From Mycolicibacterium helvum (GTDB taxonomy: Bacteria > Actinomycetota > Actinomycetes > Mycobacteriales > Mycobacteriaceae), in assembly GCF_010731895.1 (NCBI RefSeq), contig NZ_AP022596.1, positions 5,208,001 to 5,272,000 of the forward strand: a stretch of 64,000 nucleotides of DNA. Direction: 5' to 3'. This document shows, one piece after another, positions 56,413-64,000 of this stretch. The first letter of the stretch is position 1, and each line of letters opens with the position of its first letter. A program made the translations under genes and the position numbers. Under the pieces are notes generated by a model, which did no database searches, had not been told where the DNA came from, and saw only the letters and a list, made by a program, of their open reading frames with translations.

Positions 56413-57254
56413 ATGACCACGACGACGTTGGAGGCTCTGCAGATACCCATGACGAATCGCACATCAGATCGTTGGTCGCCGGGCGTCGCTCTGAGCGGTT
56501 TGTCGGGTCCGATGCAGGCTATTGGTGGTTTGTTCGCGATGTCTGCGGATGCTGTGCGGTTTGTGTTTCGGAAGCCGTTTCAGTGGCGGGAGTTTTGGAG
56601 CAGTCGTGGTTTGTGGCGCGGGTGTCGTTGGCGCCGACGTTGTTGGTGGCGATTCCGTTCACGGTGTTGGTGTCGTTCACGCTCAATATTCTGTTGCGGG
56701 AGTTGGGGGCTGCGGATCTGTCGGGGGCTGGTGCGGCTTTTGGTGCGGTGACGCAGGTGGGTCCGTTGGTGACGGTGTTGATTGTGGCGGGTGCTGGGGC
56801 GACGGCGATGTGTGCGGATTTGGGGTCGCGCACGATTCGTGAAGAGATCGATGCGATGGAAGTGCTGGGGATTAATCCGGTGCAGCGGTTGGTGACGCCG
56901 CGGATGTTGGCGTCGGGTTTGGTGGCGCTGCTGTTGAATTCGTTGGTGGTGATCATCGGGATTTTGGGTGGTTACGTGTTTTCGGTGTTTGTTCAGGATG
57001 TGAATCCGGGGGCGTTCGCGGCGGGGATCACGTTGTTGACCGGGGTGCCGGAGGTGATCATCTCGTGTGTGAAGGCGGCCCTGTTTGGGTTGATCGCGGG
57101 TTTGGTGGCCTGTTATCGGGGGTTGACGATCACTGGTGGTGGCGCCAAGGCGGTGGGTAATGCGGTCAATGAGACGGTGGTGTACGCGTTCATGGCGTTG
57201 TTTGTGGTGAACGTGGTCGTGACGGCCATTGGTATCCGGATGAGTGCGCGGTAG
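56413..57254 (+). pseudogene. yrbEA: yrbEA with a one-base frameshift (mce permease)
   Basis: YrbE/MlaE-type permease of an mce transporter, normally about 281 residues. The N-terminal part (ending FRKPFQWREF) is in the frame of 56413. The rest (LEQSWFVARVSLAPTLLVAIP, then REEIDAMEVLGINP, GLIAGLVACYRGL) is in the next frame and runs to 57254. The break is at the T run 56593-56596; one added T restores a continuous protein. The lesion is a real mutation, a homopolymer sequencing error, or slippage. The start may instead be ATG 56449 after GGAGG. If real, the operon lacks one permease half. Confidence 0.85.
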
Positions 57255-57262
57255 GTCCGGGG

Positions 57263-58111
57263 GTGGCGTCGTTGCAGGCTTTGTATCCGCGGATCGCGCG
57301 TCAGGTGCGCCGTCCGTTGGGGACGTTTGGTCGTATTGGTGATCACACGATTTTTTATGGGCGGGCGATTGCTGGTACGCCGCATGCGACGGTGCATTTC
57401 CGTAAGGAGATCATCCGGTTGATCGCGGAGATCTCGATGGGTGCCGGGACGTTGGCGATGATCGGCGGCACTGTGGTGATCGTCGGGTTTTTGACGTTGG
57501 CTGCTGGTGGCACGTTGGCGGTGCAGGGTTATTCCTCGTTGGGCAATATTGGTATTGAGGCGTTGACCGGGTTTTTGGCGGCGTTTATCAATGTGCGGAT
57601 CAGTGCGCCGGTGGTGGCTGGGATTGGGTTGGCGGCCACGTTCGGGGCGGGGGTGACCGCGCAGTTGGGGGCGATGCGGATCAATGAGGAGATCGATGCC
57701 CTGGAATCGATGGGTATCCCTCCGGTCGAATACTTGGTCTCGACGCGGATTGTGGCCGGGATGGTGGCGATCACGCCGTTGTACTCGATCGCGGTGATCT
57801 TGAGTTTTGTGGCCAGCCAGTTCACGACGGTGGTGTTGTTCGGTCAGTCCGGGGGCCTCTATGACCATTACTTCAACACGTTTTTGAATCCGATTGACTT
57901 GCTGTGGAGCTTTTTGCAGGCGGTGTTGATGGCGATCACGATTTTGTTGATCCATACCTACTTCGGCTACTTCGCCACCGGCGGCCCGTCGGGAGTCGGG
58001 GTTGCGGTGGGTAACGCGGTCCGGACCTCCCTGATCGTGGTCGTCTCGGTCACCCTGCTGGTCTCCCTGGCCATCTACGGATCCAACGGCAACTTCAACC
58101 TGTCCGGATAG
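57263..58111 (+). CDS. yrbEB: YrbE/MlaE-type mce permease
   Basis: A 282-residue permease of an mce lipid importer with about five to six helices. The MlaE-typical loop INEEIDALESMGIPPVEYL is at about residues 139-157. GTG 57263 is 9 bases after the yrbEA stop. Up to about 57955 it uses G- and T-ending codons (TTG, GGG, GTG); after that it uses the C-ending codons of the genes that follow, a sharp internal change. It pairs with YrbEA as the membrane part for the MceA-F ring. Confidence 0.9.
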   Translation: MASLQALYPRIARQVRRPLGTFGRIGDHTIFYGRAIAGTPHATVHFRKEIIRLIAEISMGAGTLAMIGGTVVIVGFLTLAAGGTLAVQGYSSLGNIGIEALTGFLAAFINVRISAPVVAGIGLAATFGAGVTAQLGAMRINEEIDALESMGIPPVEYLVSTRIVAGMVAITPLYSIAVILSFVASQFTTVVLFGQSGGLYDHYFNTFLNPIDLLWSFLQAVLMAITILLIHTYFGYFATGGPSGVGVAVGNAVRTSLIVVVSVTLLVSLAIYGSNGNFNLSG

Positions 58112-58124
58112 TCGAGGAGCGGAG

Positions 58125-59312
58125 ATGAAATCAGGTATCGCGCGCCCGCTCGCCGGATTGGCGACCGTGGTGGCCATCGCCGCGATCGTCGCGTTGGCCG
58201 TTGGGCTGTTCCAGGACAGTTTCACCAAAACCGTTCCGGTGACCGTGATCTCACAACGGGCCGGTCTCGTGATGTACCCCGACGCGAAGGTCAAGCTCAA
58301 CGGCGCCCAGGTCGGCAAAGTCGCTTCCATCGAATTGCTGCCGGACGGACGAGCCGCGCTACACCTTGCGCTGAACCCCGCCCGAGTCAACGACATACCC
58401 GCCAACGTGAGTGCCGATATCACCTCTTCGACGGTGTTCGGCTCGAAGTTCGTCGAGCTGAATCCGCCGGCGGACGCCTCGCCCAAGAACATCCAGGCCG
58501 GGCAGGTGATCGACGGCAAGCACGTCACCGTGGAGGTCAACACCGTTTTCCAGCAGCTGGTTTCGGTGCTCTCGCAGATCGAACCCACCAAGCTCAATCA
58601 GACCCTCGGCGCGATCGCCAAATCCCTGGACGGTCGGGGTGACAAGTTCGGTCAAACTCTGGTCGACCTCGACGCCGCGCTGGCCAAGCTCAACCCGAGC
58701 CTGGACACGCTCAATCATGAATTGGCCGTGGCCCCAAAGGTGTTCGATGCCTACGGCGACGTCTCCAATGACCTGCTGTCGACGGTCAAGAACGCGGCCA
58801 AGCTCAGCGACACGATCGTCGACCAGGACCACAACCTGGACACCCTGCTCGTCAGCGCCATCGGACTGGCCGATGTCGGCACCGAGGTGCTCAGCGAGAA
58901 CAAGGATCCGTTAGCCAATGTCGTGCATCTGCTGGTGCCCACCACGGACCTGCTGAACAAGTACAACGCGGCACTGAACTGCGGTATCGGCGGCCTCGTT
59001 CCGCTGGCCACCGGCCCCGGCCTGCCGCTACCGGGAGCGGTTCTGCTGCAATCGTTCTTCCTCGGCCGTGAGCGTTACCGGTATCCGGCCAACCTGCCCA
59101 AGGTGGCCGCCACCGGCGGCCCGCAATGCACCGATATGCCGAAGGTGCCCTTCGAGACCAGCCCGCCGTTCGTGGTCGCCGACATCGGCGCCAACCCCGC
59201 CCAGTACGGCAACCAGGGCATCTTGCTGAACTCCGACGGACTGAAGCAGGCGTTGTTCGGCCCGCTGGACGGTCCGCCGCGCAACACCGCACAGATCGGA
59301 CAACCGGGATGA
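58125..59312 (+). CDS. mceA: MceA lipid-import protein
   Basis: A 395-residue MCE-family protein with one N-terminal membrane helix and an MCE domain (about 37-115: TVPVTVISQRAGLVMYPDAKVKLNGAQVGKV), followed by a helical C-terminal region. ATG 58125 follows GAGGAGCGGAG. Mce proteins form a tunnel carrying fatty acids or sterols across the periplasm to the YrbE permeases. It overlaps mceB by four bases. Which of the mycobacterial mce operons this is cannot be settled here. Confidence 0.92.
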   Translation: MKSGIARPLAGLATVVAIAAIVALAVGLFQDSFTKTVPVTVISQRAGLVMYPDAKVKLNGAQVGKVASIELLPDGRAALHLALNPARVNDIPANVSADITSSTVFGSKFVELNPPADASPKNIQAGQVIDGKHVTVEVNTVFQQLVSVLSQIEPTKLNQTLGAIAKSLDGRGDKFGQTLVDLDAALAKLNPSLDTLNHELAVAPKVFDAYGDVSNDLLSTVKNAAKLSDTIVDQDHNLDTLLVSAIGLADVGTEVLSENKDPLANVVHLLVPTTDLLNKYNAALNCGIGGLVPLATGPGLPLPGAVLLQSFFLGRERYRYPANLPKVAATGGPQCTDMPKVPFETSPPFVVADIGANPAQYGNQGILLNSDGLKQALFGPLDGPPRNTAQIGQPG

Positions 59313-60334
59313 CCGCGCTGTGGAAGACGATGGTCAAGGTCGGCGTGTTCGGCGTCGTGATGATCCTGCTGACCGCCGCACTGTTCGCGATCTTCGGCCA
59401 GTACCGGTCGGGTTCGGACAACTCCTACTCGGCCGTCTTCGCCGACGCGTCGAGCCTGAAGTCCGGAGATTCGGTGCGGGTGGCTGGTGTTCGCGTCGGC
59501 ACGGTCAAGGACGTCGCGCTGCAACCGGACAACAAAGTGGTCGTCGACTTCGACGCCGACCGCAAGCTCGTGCTGACCTCGGGAACCAAGGCGACGGTGC
59601 GATACCTCAACCTGGTCGGCGACCGGTATCTGGAACTGGTCGACGGCCCGGGATCGGCGAAGATCCAGCCGCCGGGCAGCCAGATTCCGCTGGACCGTAC
59701 CGAGCCGGCTCTTGATCTTGACCTGCTCCTCGGTGGACTCAAACCTGTTGTCCAGGGCCTCAATCCGCAGGATGTCAACGCGCTGACCAACTCGCTGATC
59801 CAGATCCTCCAGGGGCAGGACGGCAACATCGAATCGTTGTTCTCCAAGACAACGTCGTTCACCACGGCGCTGGCCGACAACGGGCAGACGGTCCAGCAGC
59901 TGATCGACAACCTCAACACGGTGATCGCCACCATCAGCAAGGACGGCGACAAGTTCTCTGGAGCCGTCGACAAGCTGGAGAAGCTCGTCACCGGCCTGGC
60001 AGGAGACAAAGATCCCATCGGCCAGTCGATCACCGCGCTCGACAATGGCACCGCGTCGCTGACCGACCTGCTCACTCAGGCCCGCGCACCGTTGAACGGC
60101 ACCATCGACCAGCTTGGCCGGCTGGCTCCGCTGCTGGACCAGGACAAGGAACTGCTCGACATCTCGATCCAGAAGGCGCCGGCCAACTACCGCAAGGTGG
60201 TGCGACTCGGTTCCTACGGCAGCTGGATCAACCAGTATCTGTGTGGCCTGTCTCTGCGTGTCAGTGACCTGCAGGGCCGTACCGCCTACTTCCCCTGGCT
60301 TGTTCAACACACTGGAAGGTGCGCGGAGCCGTAA
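59309..60334 (+). CDS. mceB: MceB lipid-import protein
   Basis: A 341-residue MCE protein with an N-terminal anchor helix, an MCE domain (ADASSLKSGDSVRVAGVRVGTV) and a helical C-terminal region with regularly spaced Leu and Ile (LTNSLIQILQ, VQQLIDNLNTVIATI). The ATG at 59309 overlaps the mceA stop (ATGA). It is one of six unlike subunits in the Mce ring. Confidence 0.92.
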   Translation: MTALWKTMVKVGVFGVVMILLTAALFAIFGQYRSGSDNSYSAVFADASSLKSGDSVRVAGVRVGTVKDVALQPDNKVVVDFDADRKLVLTSGTKATVRYLNLVGDRYLELVDGPGSAKIQPPGSQIPLDRTEPALDLDLLLGGLKPVVQGLNPQDVNALTNSLIQILQGQDGNIESLFSKTTSFTTALADNGQTVQQLIDNLNTVIATISKDGDKFSGAVDKLEKLVTGLAGDKDPIGQSITALDNGTASLTDLLTQARAPLNGTIDQLGRLAPLLDQDKELLDISIQKAPANYRKVVRLGSYGSWINQYLCGLSLRVSDLQGRTAYFPWLVQHTGRCAEP

Positions 60335-61431
60335 TGCTCAAATATCGTGGGTCCTCGCTGATCAGGTCGGGCTTCATTGGCCTGGCATTGATCCTGCTCG
60401 TCATCACCATCGGGTTGACGCCCGAGCGGCTGGTGTCGCTTGCCACGTCGATTCGGCATCAGGCGCTGTTCACCGAAGCCGGTGGCCTGCAGGCGGGTAA
60501 CGACGTCAAGGTGTCCGGTGTCAAGGTCGGCACAGTCTCGGATGTCTCCTTGCAGCACGGCAAGGCGCTGGTGACCTTCATGGTCAAAGGGTCCGTACGG
60601 CTCGGCGCCGAGACCAGCGCTCACATCCGCACCGGAACGCTGCTGGGGCAGCGGATTCTGACGCTGGAGTCCAACGGCAAGGGGACACTCCGGGCGGCCG
60701 ATGTGATTCCGGTATCGCGTACTGGATCGCCGTACTCGCTTTCGGAGTCGCTGTCCGACTTCGCCGGCAATACCGCCGAAACCGATACCGCGGCGATCAA
60801 TCAGTCGCTGGATACGCTGTCGGATACGTTGGATCGCATCACCCCGCAGCTGGGCCCGACCTTCGACGGGATCAGCAAGCTGTCGCGGATGATCAACGAG
60901 CGCAACGATTCACTGGCCAGTCTGCTCAAGAGTGCGGCGAACGTCACTGGGATTCTCTCGCAACGCAGCGCCCAGGTGAACACGCTGTTGCTCAACGCCA
61001 ACGACCTGATCGGCGTTCTTCAGCAGCGCCGTTACGCCATCGTGAACCTGCTGGCCAGCACCTCGGCGCTGTCGCGGCAGCTGAGCGGGATCGTGGCCGA
61101 TAACGAGAAAGAACTGGCACCGGCTCTTGAGAAGATCAATGCTGTGACCGCGATGTTGGAGAAGAACAACGACAACATCACCGCAGCCATGAAGGGTCTG
61201 GCCAAGTTCCAGCTGACGCAGGCCGAAGCGGTCAACAACGGCTTCTACTACAACGCGTTCGTCGGCAACCTGTTGCCGGCCCAGACGCTGCAGCCCTACC
61301 TCGACTACGCGCTCGGCTTCCGGCGCGGTACCGATGCGGGCCAGCCTGCGGACAACGCCGGACCACGTGCGGAATTCCCGTTCCCGTACAACGGAATACC
61401 GCAGCCTTATGAGCGATGGGGGCAGCCATGA
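60334..61431 (+). CDS. mceC: MceC lipid-import protein
   Basis: A 365-residue MCE protein with an anchor helix (GFIGLALILLVITIG), an MCE domain (AGGLQAGNDVKVSGVKVGTV) and a long helical part, ending in a Pro/Arg/Tyr-rich tail. ATG 60334 shares its first base with the mceB stop TAA; the upstream GTG at 60319 is less likely. It overlaps mceD by four bases. Confidence 0.92.
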   Translation: MLKYRGSSLIRSGFIGLALILLVITIGLTPERLVSLATSIRHQALFTEAGGLQAGNDVKVSGVKVGTVSDVSLQHGKALVTFMVKGSVRLGAETSAHIRTGTLLGQRILTLESNGKGTLRAADVIPVSRTGSPYSLSESLSDFAGNTAETDTAAINQSLDTLSDTLDRITPQLGPTFDGISKLSRMINERNDSLASLLKSAANVTGILSQRSAQVNTLLLNANDLIGVLQQRRYAIVNLLASTSALSRQLSGIVADNEKELAPALEKINAVTAMLEKNNDNITAAMKGLAKFQLTQAEAVNNGFYYNAFVGNLLPAQTLQPYLDYALGFRRGTDAGQPADNAGPRAEFPFPYNGIPQPYERWGQP

Positions 61432-62867
61432 AGTCGCGTAGGGGGCTGACGGTCGCCGTGGCCGTGGTGCTGGCGGTGGTAATCGTCGGTGGGATCGGAT
61501 GGCTGCTCCGCGCAACCGTCTTCAAGCCCAACACCATCACCGCCTACTTCACCAGCGCCACCGCGATCTATCCCGGTGACGAGGTGCGGGTGGCCGGGGT
61601 GAAGGTCGGCACGATCGAGTCCATCCAGGCCCAGGGGACCAAGGCCAAACTCGTGCTGGCCGTCGATCGGAAAGTGCCCATCCCGGCCAACGCAGAGGCC
61701 GTCATCGTCTCGCAGAACCTGGTGGGCGCCCGCTACGTTCAGCTCACGCCGCCCTATGAGGACAAGGGCCCCACCATGGCCGACGGAGCGGTGATCGGTC
61801 TCGACCGCACCGCGATCCCGGTGGAATGGGACGAGATCAAGACCCAGTTGATGCGGCTGGCAACCGACCTCGGGCCGGCAAGTGAAGGACAGACCACCTC
61901 GGTGGGGCGCTTCATCGACACCGCGGCCAACGCCTTGGACGGCAACGGGGAGAAGCTGCGGGACACCATCGCGCAGCTGTCCGCGGTCAGCAAGGTCTTG
62001 GCCGACGGCAGCGGCAACATCGTCGACACCATCAAGAACCTGCAGACCTTCGTGACGGCGTTGCGCGACAGCAACACCCAAATCGTCCAGTTCCAGGACC
62101 GCTTGGCCTCGCTGTCCAGCGTGGTCGATGGCAGTCGGTCGGACATCGACGGGGCCCTGACGAACCTGTCCAGCGCCGTCGTCGACGTTCAGCGGTTCAT
62201 CGCCGGCACGCGTAACCAAACCGCCGAGCAACTGCAGCGGCTGAGCAGCGTGACCAAGAACCTCGCCGACAACAAGCTCGTCGTCGAGAACCTGCTGCAC
62301 GTGGCGCCGAATGCGATCGGCAACGCCTACAACATCTATAACCCCGACTCCCAAAGTGCGCTCGGTGCTTTCGCGCTGGCCAACTTCTCCAACCCCGTCC
62401 AGGTCATCTGCTCGGCCATCGGTGCCGTGCAGAACGCGACCGCGGACGAGACCGGCAAGTTATGTGCCCAGTACCTCGGACCCGCGCTGAGGCTGTTGAA
62501 CTTCAACTACCTGCCGTTCCCGTTCAACGCATATCTGGGCAAGTCCACCAGCCCGGACAAGCTGATCTACACCGAGCCGGGGCTTGCGCCGGGTGGTTCC
62601 GGTGCGACCCCGCCGGGTTACGAGATTCCGCCCACCGTGTCGGCATACACCGGGTACAACGGCGATGTGCCGGGACCCGCTGGCTGGGGCGGCCCGCCGA
62701 ACACTCATCAGGGCGCCTACGCGCCCAACGGATTGCCCGCCGATCCGTCGCCGGCACTGTTCCCCGGTGCTCCGATTCCGCCCGGCGTCCCGGTCGGGCC
62801 GGCGGCTCCGCCGCCGTCGAACCTGGAAGGCATGTTGCTTCCGGCCGAAGGGAATCCGCCCTCATGA
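61428..62867 (+). CDS. mceD: MceD lipid-import protein
   Basis: A 479-residue MCE protein with an anchor helix, MCE domain (TSATAIYPGDEVRVAGVKVGTI), helical core, and a Pro/Gly-rich tail from about residue 385 (GGSGATPPGYEIPP to the end) that is typical of MceD proteins. ATG 61428 overlaps the mceC stop. A Pro-rich tail of this type may span the peptidoglycan. Confidence 0.92.
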   Translation: MKSRRGLTVAVAVVLAVVIVGGIGWLLRATVFKPNTITAYFTSATAIYPGDEVRVAGVKVGTIESIQAQGTKAKLVLAVDRKVPIPANAEAVIVSQNLVGARYVQLTPPYEDKGPTMADGAVIGLDRTAIPVEWDEIKTQLMRLATDLGPASEGQTTSVGRFIDTAANALDGNGEKLRDTIAQLSAVSKVLADGSGNIVDTIKNLQTFVTALRDSNTQIVQFQDRLASLSSVVDGSRSDIDGALTNLSSAVVDVQRFIAGTRNQTAEQLQRLSSVTKNLADNKLVVENLLHVAPNAIGNAYNIYNPDSQSALGAFALANFSNPVQVICSAIGAVQNATADETGKLCAQYLGPALRLLNFNYLPFPFNAYLGKSTSPDKLIYTEPGLAPGGSGATPPGYEIPPTVSAYTGYNGDVPGPAGWGGPPNTHQGAYAPNGLPADPSPALFPGAPIPPGVPVGPAAPPPSNLEGMLLPAEGNPPS

Positions 62868-64000
62868 TGCGTCGTAGTTCGGTGCAGCGTCTCCTGGTGA
62901 CCGCGTCATGTGTGGCGGTGACAGTGACCGGCTGCAGTTTCGGGGGGTTGAACTCCCTGCCGCTGCCGGGGACTGTCGGCCATGGCAAGGGCTCGACCAC
63001 CTATCGCATCGAGATCGCCAATGTCGGTCAGTTGGAATCTAATTCGCCGGTAATGGTCGGCGACGTTGTCGTCGGCAGTGTCGGCGAGATGACGGTGACC
63101 GACTGGCATGCCGATGTCGAGGTGTCGGTGGAACCCGGTGTGGTGATCCCGGCCAACGCCGTGGCATCGGTGGGGCAGACCAGCCTGCTGGGCTCGATGC
63201 ACCTGGCGCTGAACCCGCCGCTGGGGCAGGCGCCCAGCGGGGTTCTGCAACCCGGTGCGACTCTGGGCCTCAACCGCTCGTCGACTTACCCGTCGACAGA
63301 GCAGACCCTTTCGGCGCTGTCGGTCGTCGTCAACGGCGGGGGACTTGGCCAGATCGGCGACATCATTCACGAGTTCAGCGCGGCCCTGGGCGGCCGCTCG
63401 GACCAGATCCGCGACTTGCTCACGCGGCTCAACGATTTCATCGGGCTGCTGGCAAACCAGCGCGACAGCATCAACGAGGCGGTCAACTCGTTGAACCGGT
63501 TGGCCGGCACCTTCGCCGGCCAACAGGAAGTCCTCACCGACGCGCTCAACCGGATTCCGCCCGCGCTGGACGTCCTGGTGAAGGAACGGCCTCGCATCAC
63601 GACCGCGCTCGAGAAGTTCCGCGATTTCTCCAATTTGGCCACCGGCCTGGTCAACGACACCAAGACCGATCTGGTCCGCAACTTGCAGAACCTCGAACCG
63701 ACGTTGAAAGCACTGGCCGATGTCGGGCCCAAGCTGGACACCGCGCTGGCCTACTTGCCGACGTTCCCCTACACCCAGCAGGTGATCGACCGCGCGATCC
63801 GCGGTGATTACCTCAACCAGTTCATCATCTTCGACTTCACCGTTCCGCGGTTGAAGAAGACCTTGATGCTCGGTACCAGCTGGGGTGACGAGAACGCCAA
63901 ACTCGTTCCGGCGCCGGGGGATCCGTGGTACGCGACGTACACTTACGATCCGCTCAACGCCCCGTTCAGCCCCGCGCCGCCGCCGACCCAGGTGGCCGAC
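62864..64000 (+). CDS. mceE: MceE lipoprotein, 3' end outside the window
   Basis: Partial MCE lipoprotein (LprK type), 379 codons visible, frame open to the last base. The signal peptide ends in a lipobox TVTGC with acylated Cys24. The MCE domain follows at about 42-120 (YRIEIANVGQLESNSPVMVG, VVVGSV), then a helical region. ATG 62864 overlaps the mceD stop by four bases. mceF is expected beyond the window. Confidence 0.9.
   Translation, partial: MMRRSSVQRLLVTASCVAVTVTGCSFGGLNSLPLPGTVGHGKGSTTYRIEIANVGQLESNSPVMVGDVVVGSVGEMTVTDWHADVEVSVEPGVVIPANAVASVGQTSLLGSMHLALNPPLGQAPSGVLQPGATLGLNRSSTYPSTEQTLSALSVVVNGGGLGQIGDIIHEFSAALGGRSDQIRDLLTRLNDFIGLLANQRDSINEAVNSLNRLAGTFAGQQEVLTDALNRIPPALDVLVKERPRITTALEKFRDFSNLATGLVNDTKTDLVRNLQNLEPTLKALADVGPKLDTALAYLPTFPYTQQVIDRAIRGDYLNQFIIFDFTVPRLKKTLMLGTSWGDENAKLVPAPGDPWYATYTYDPLNAPFSPAPPPTQVAD

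Noticed and set aside
57113..58597. 494-codon frame antisense to yrbEB and mceA
   Set aside because: Low-complexity His/Arg-rich translation opposite conserved transporter genes.

Overview
The window is high-GC actinobacterial DNA from a Mycobacterium-type genome. The signs are an mce operon, a Mas/Pks5-type polyketide synthase with a PapA acyltransferase, a GAP-family export protein, and close relatives of M. tuberculosis LipL, KmtR, LppI, LipT and PncA. The lipooligosaccharide (LOS)-type genes and the polyamine-type ABC transporter suggest an environmental or rapidly growing species. Names of M. tuberculosis counterparts are recalled from memory; no database search was possible.

Layout. 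(1) 1-2303: 3' end of meaB, then lipL. (2) 2304-3317: an AT-richer gap with dyad sequences and no convincing gene. (3) 3318-17768: a compact cell-surface lipid locus between lipL and ileS, the place where M. tuberculosis has its LOS-like genes. It holds a Pks5-like PKS, PapA, two tandem-duplicated acyltransferases, and on the minus strand a GAP protein, a UGT-type glycosyltransferase and a regulator/membrane-protein pair. No fatty acyl-AMP ligase and no MmpL gene is present. (4) 17775-21236: ileS behind a T-box leader. (5) 21528-25167: an accessory patch with an MmyB-type regulator, a drug-efflux MFS protein, an IS481 transposase and an IS30 remnant. (6) 25199-26498: a kmtR/CDF metal-efflux pair. 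(7) 26495-33344: lppI, lipT, a kinase/lipocalin fusion, a SCO6745-family protein, a triple-DUF4333 lipoprotein and a GntR repressor. (8) 33469-37812: gluconate kinase and permease, an RDD protein, a DoxX protein with 11-residue repeats, and a TetR repressor.

(9) 37895-41621: an uncharacterised sugar/methylation gene group (GT4, two methyltransferases, an alpha/alpha-toroid enzyme). (10) 41717-48951: a metallo-beta-lactamase-fold protein, a kinase-M23-aminotransferase fusion, pncA and its partner gene, and the DUF488, DUF1206 and DedA genes. (11) 49014-53203: a four-gene polyamine-type ABC importer whose ATPase gene appears to start with CTG. (12) 53427-64000: an acyl-CoA dehydrogenase, TetR and SDR set followed by an mce lipid-import operon (yrbEA-yrbEB-mceABCDE, running off the end).

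The strongest observations are a one-base frameshift in a T run in yrbEA, an abrupt codon-usage change inside yrbEB, the CTG start of the ABC ATPase gene, the T-box with a readable ribosome-binding-site sequestrator, the kinase-M23-aminotransferase fusion, the hendecad repeat tail on the DoxX protein, and the glycan-type gene group at 38-41.6 kb.
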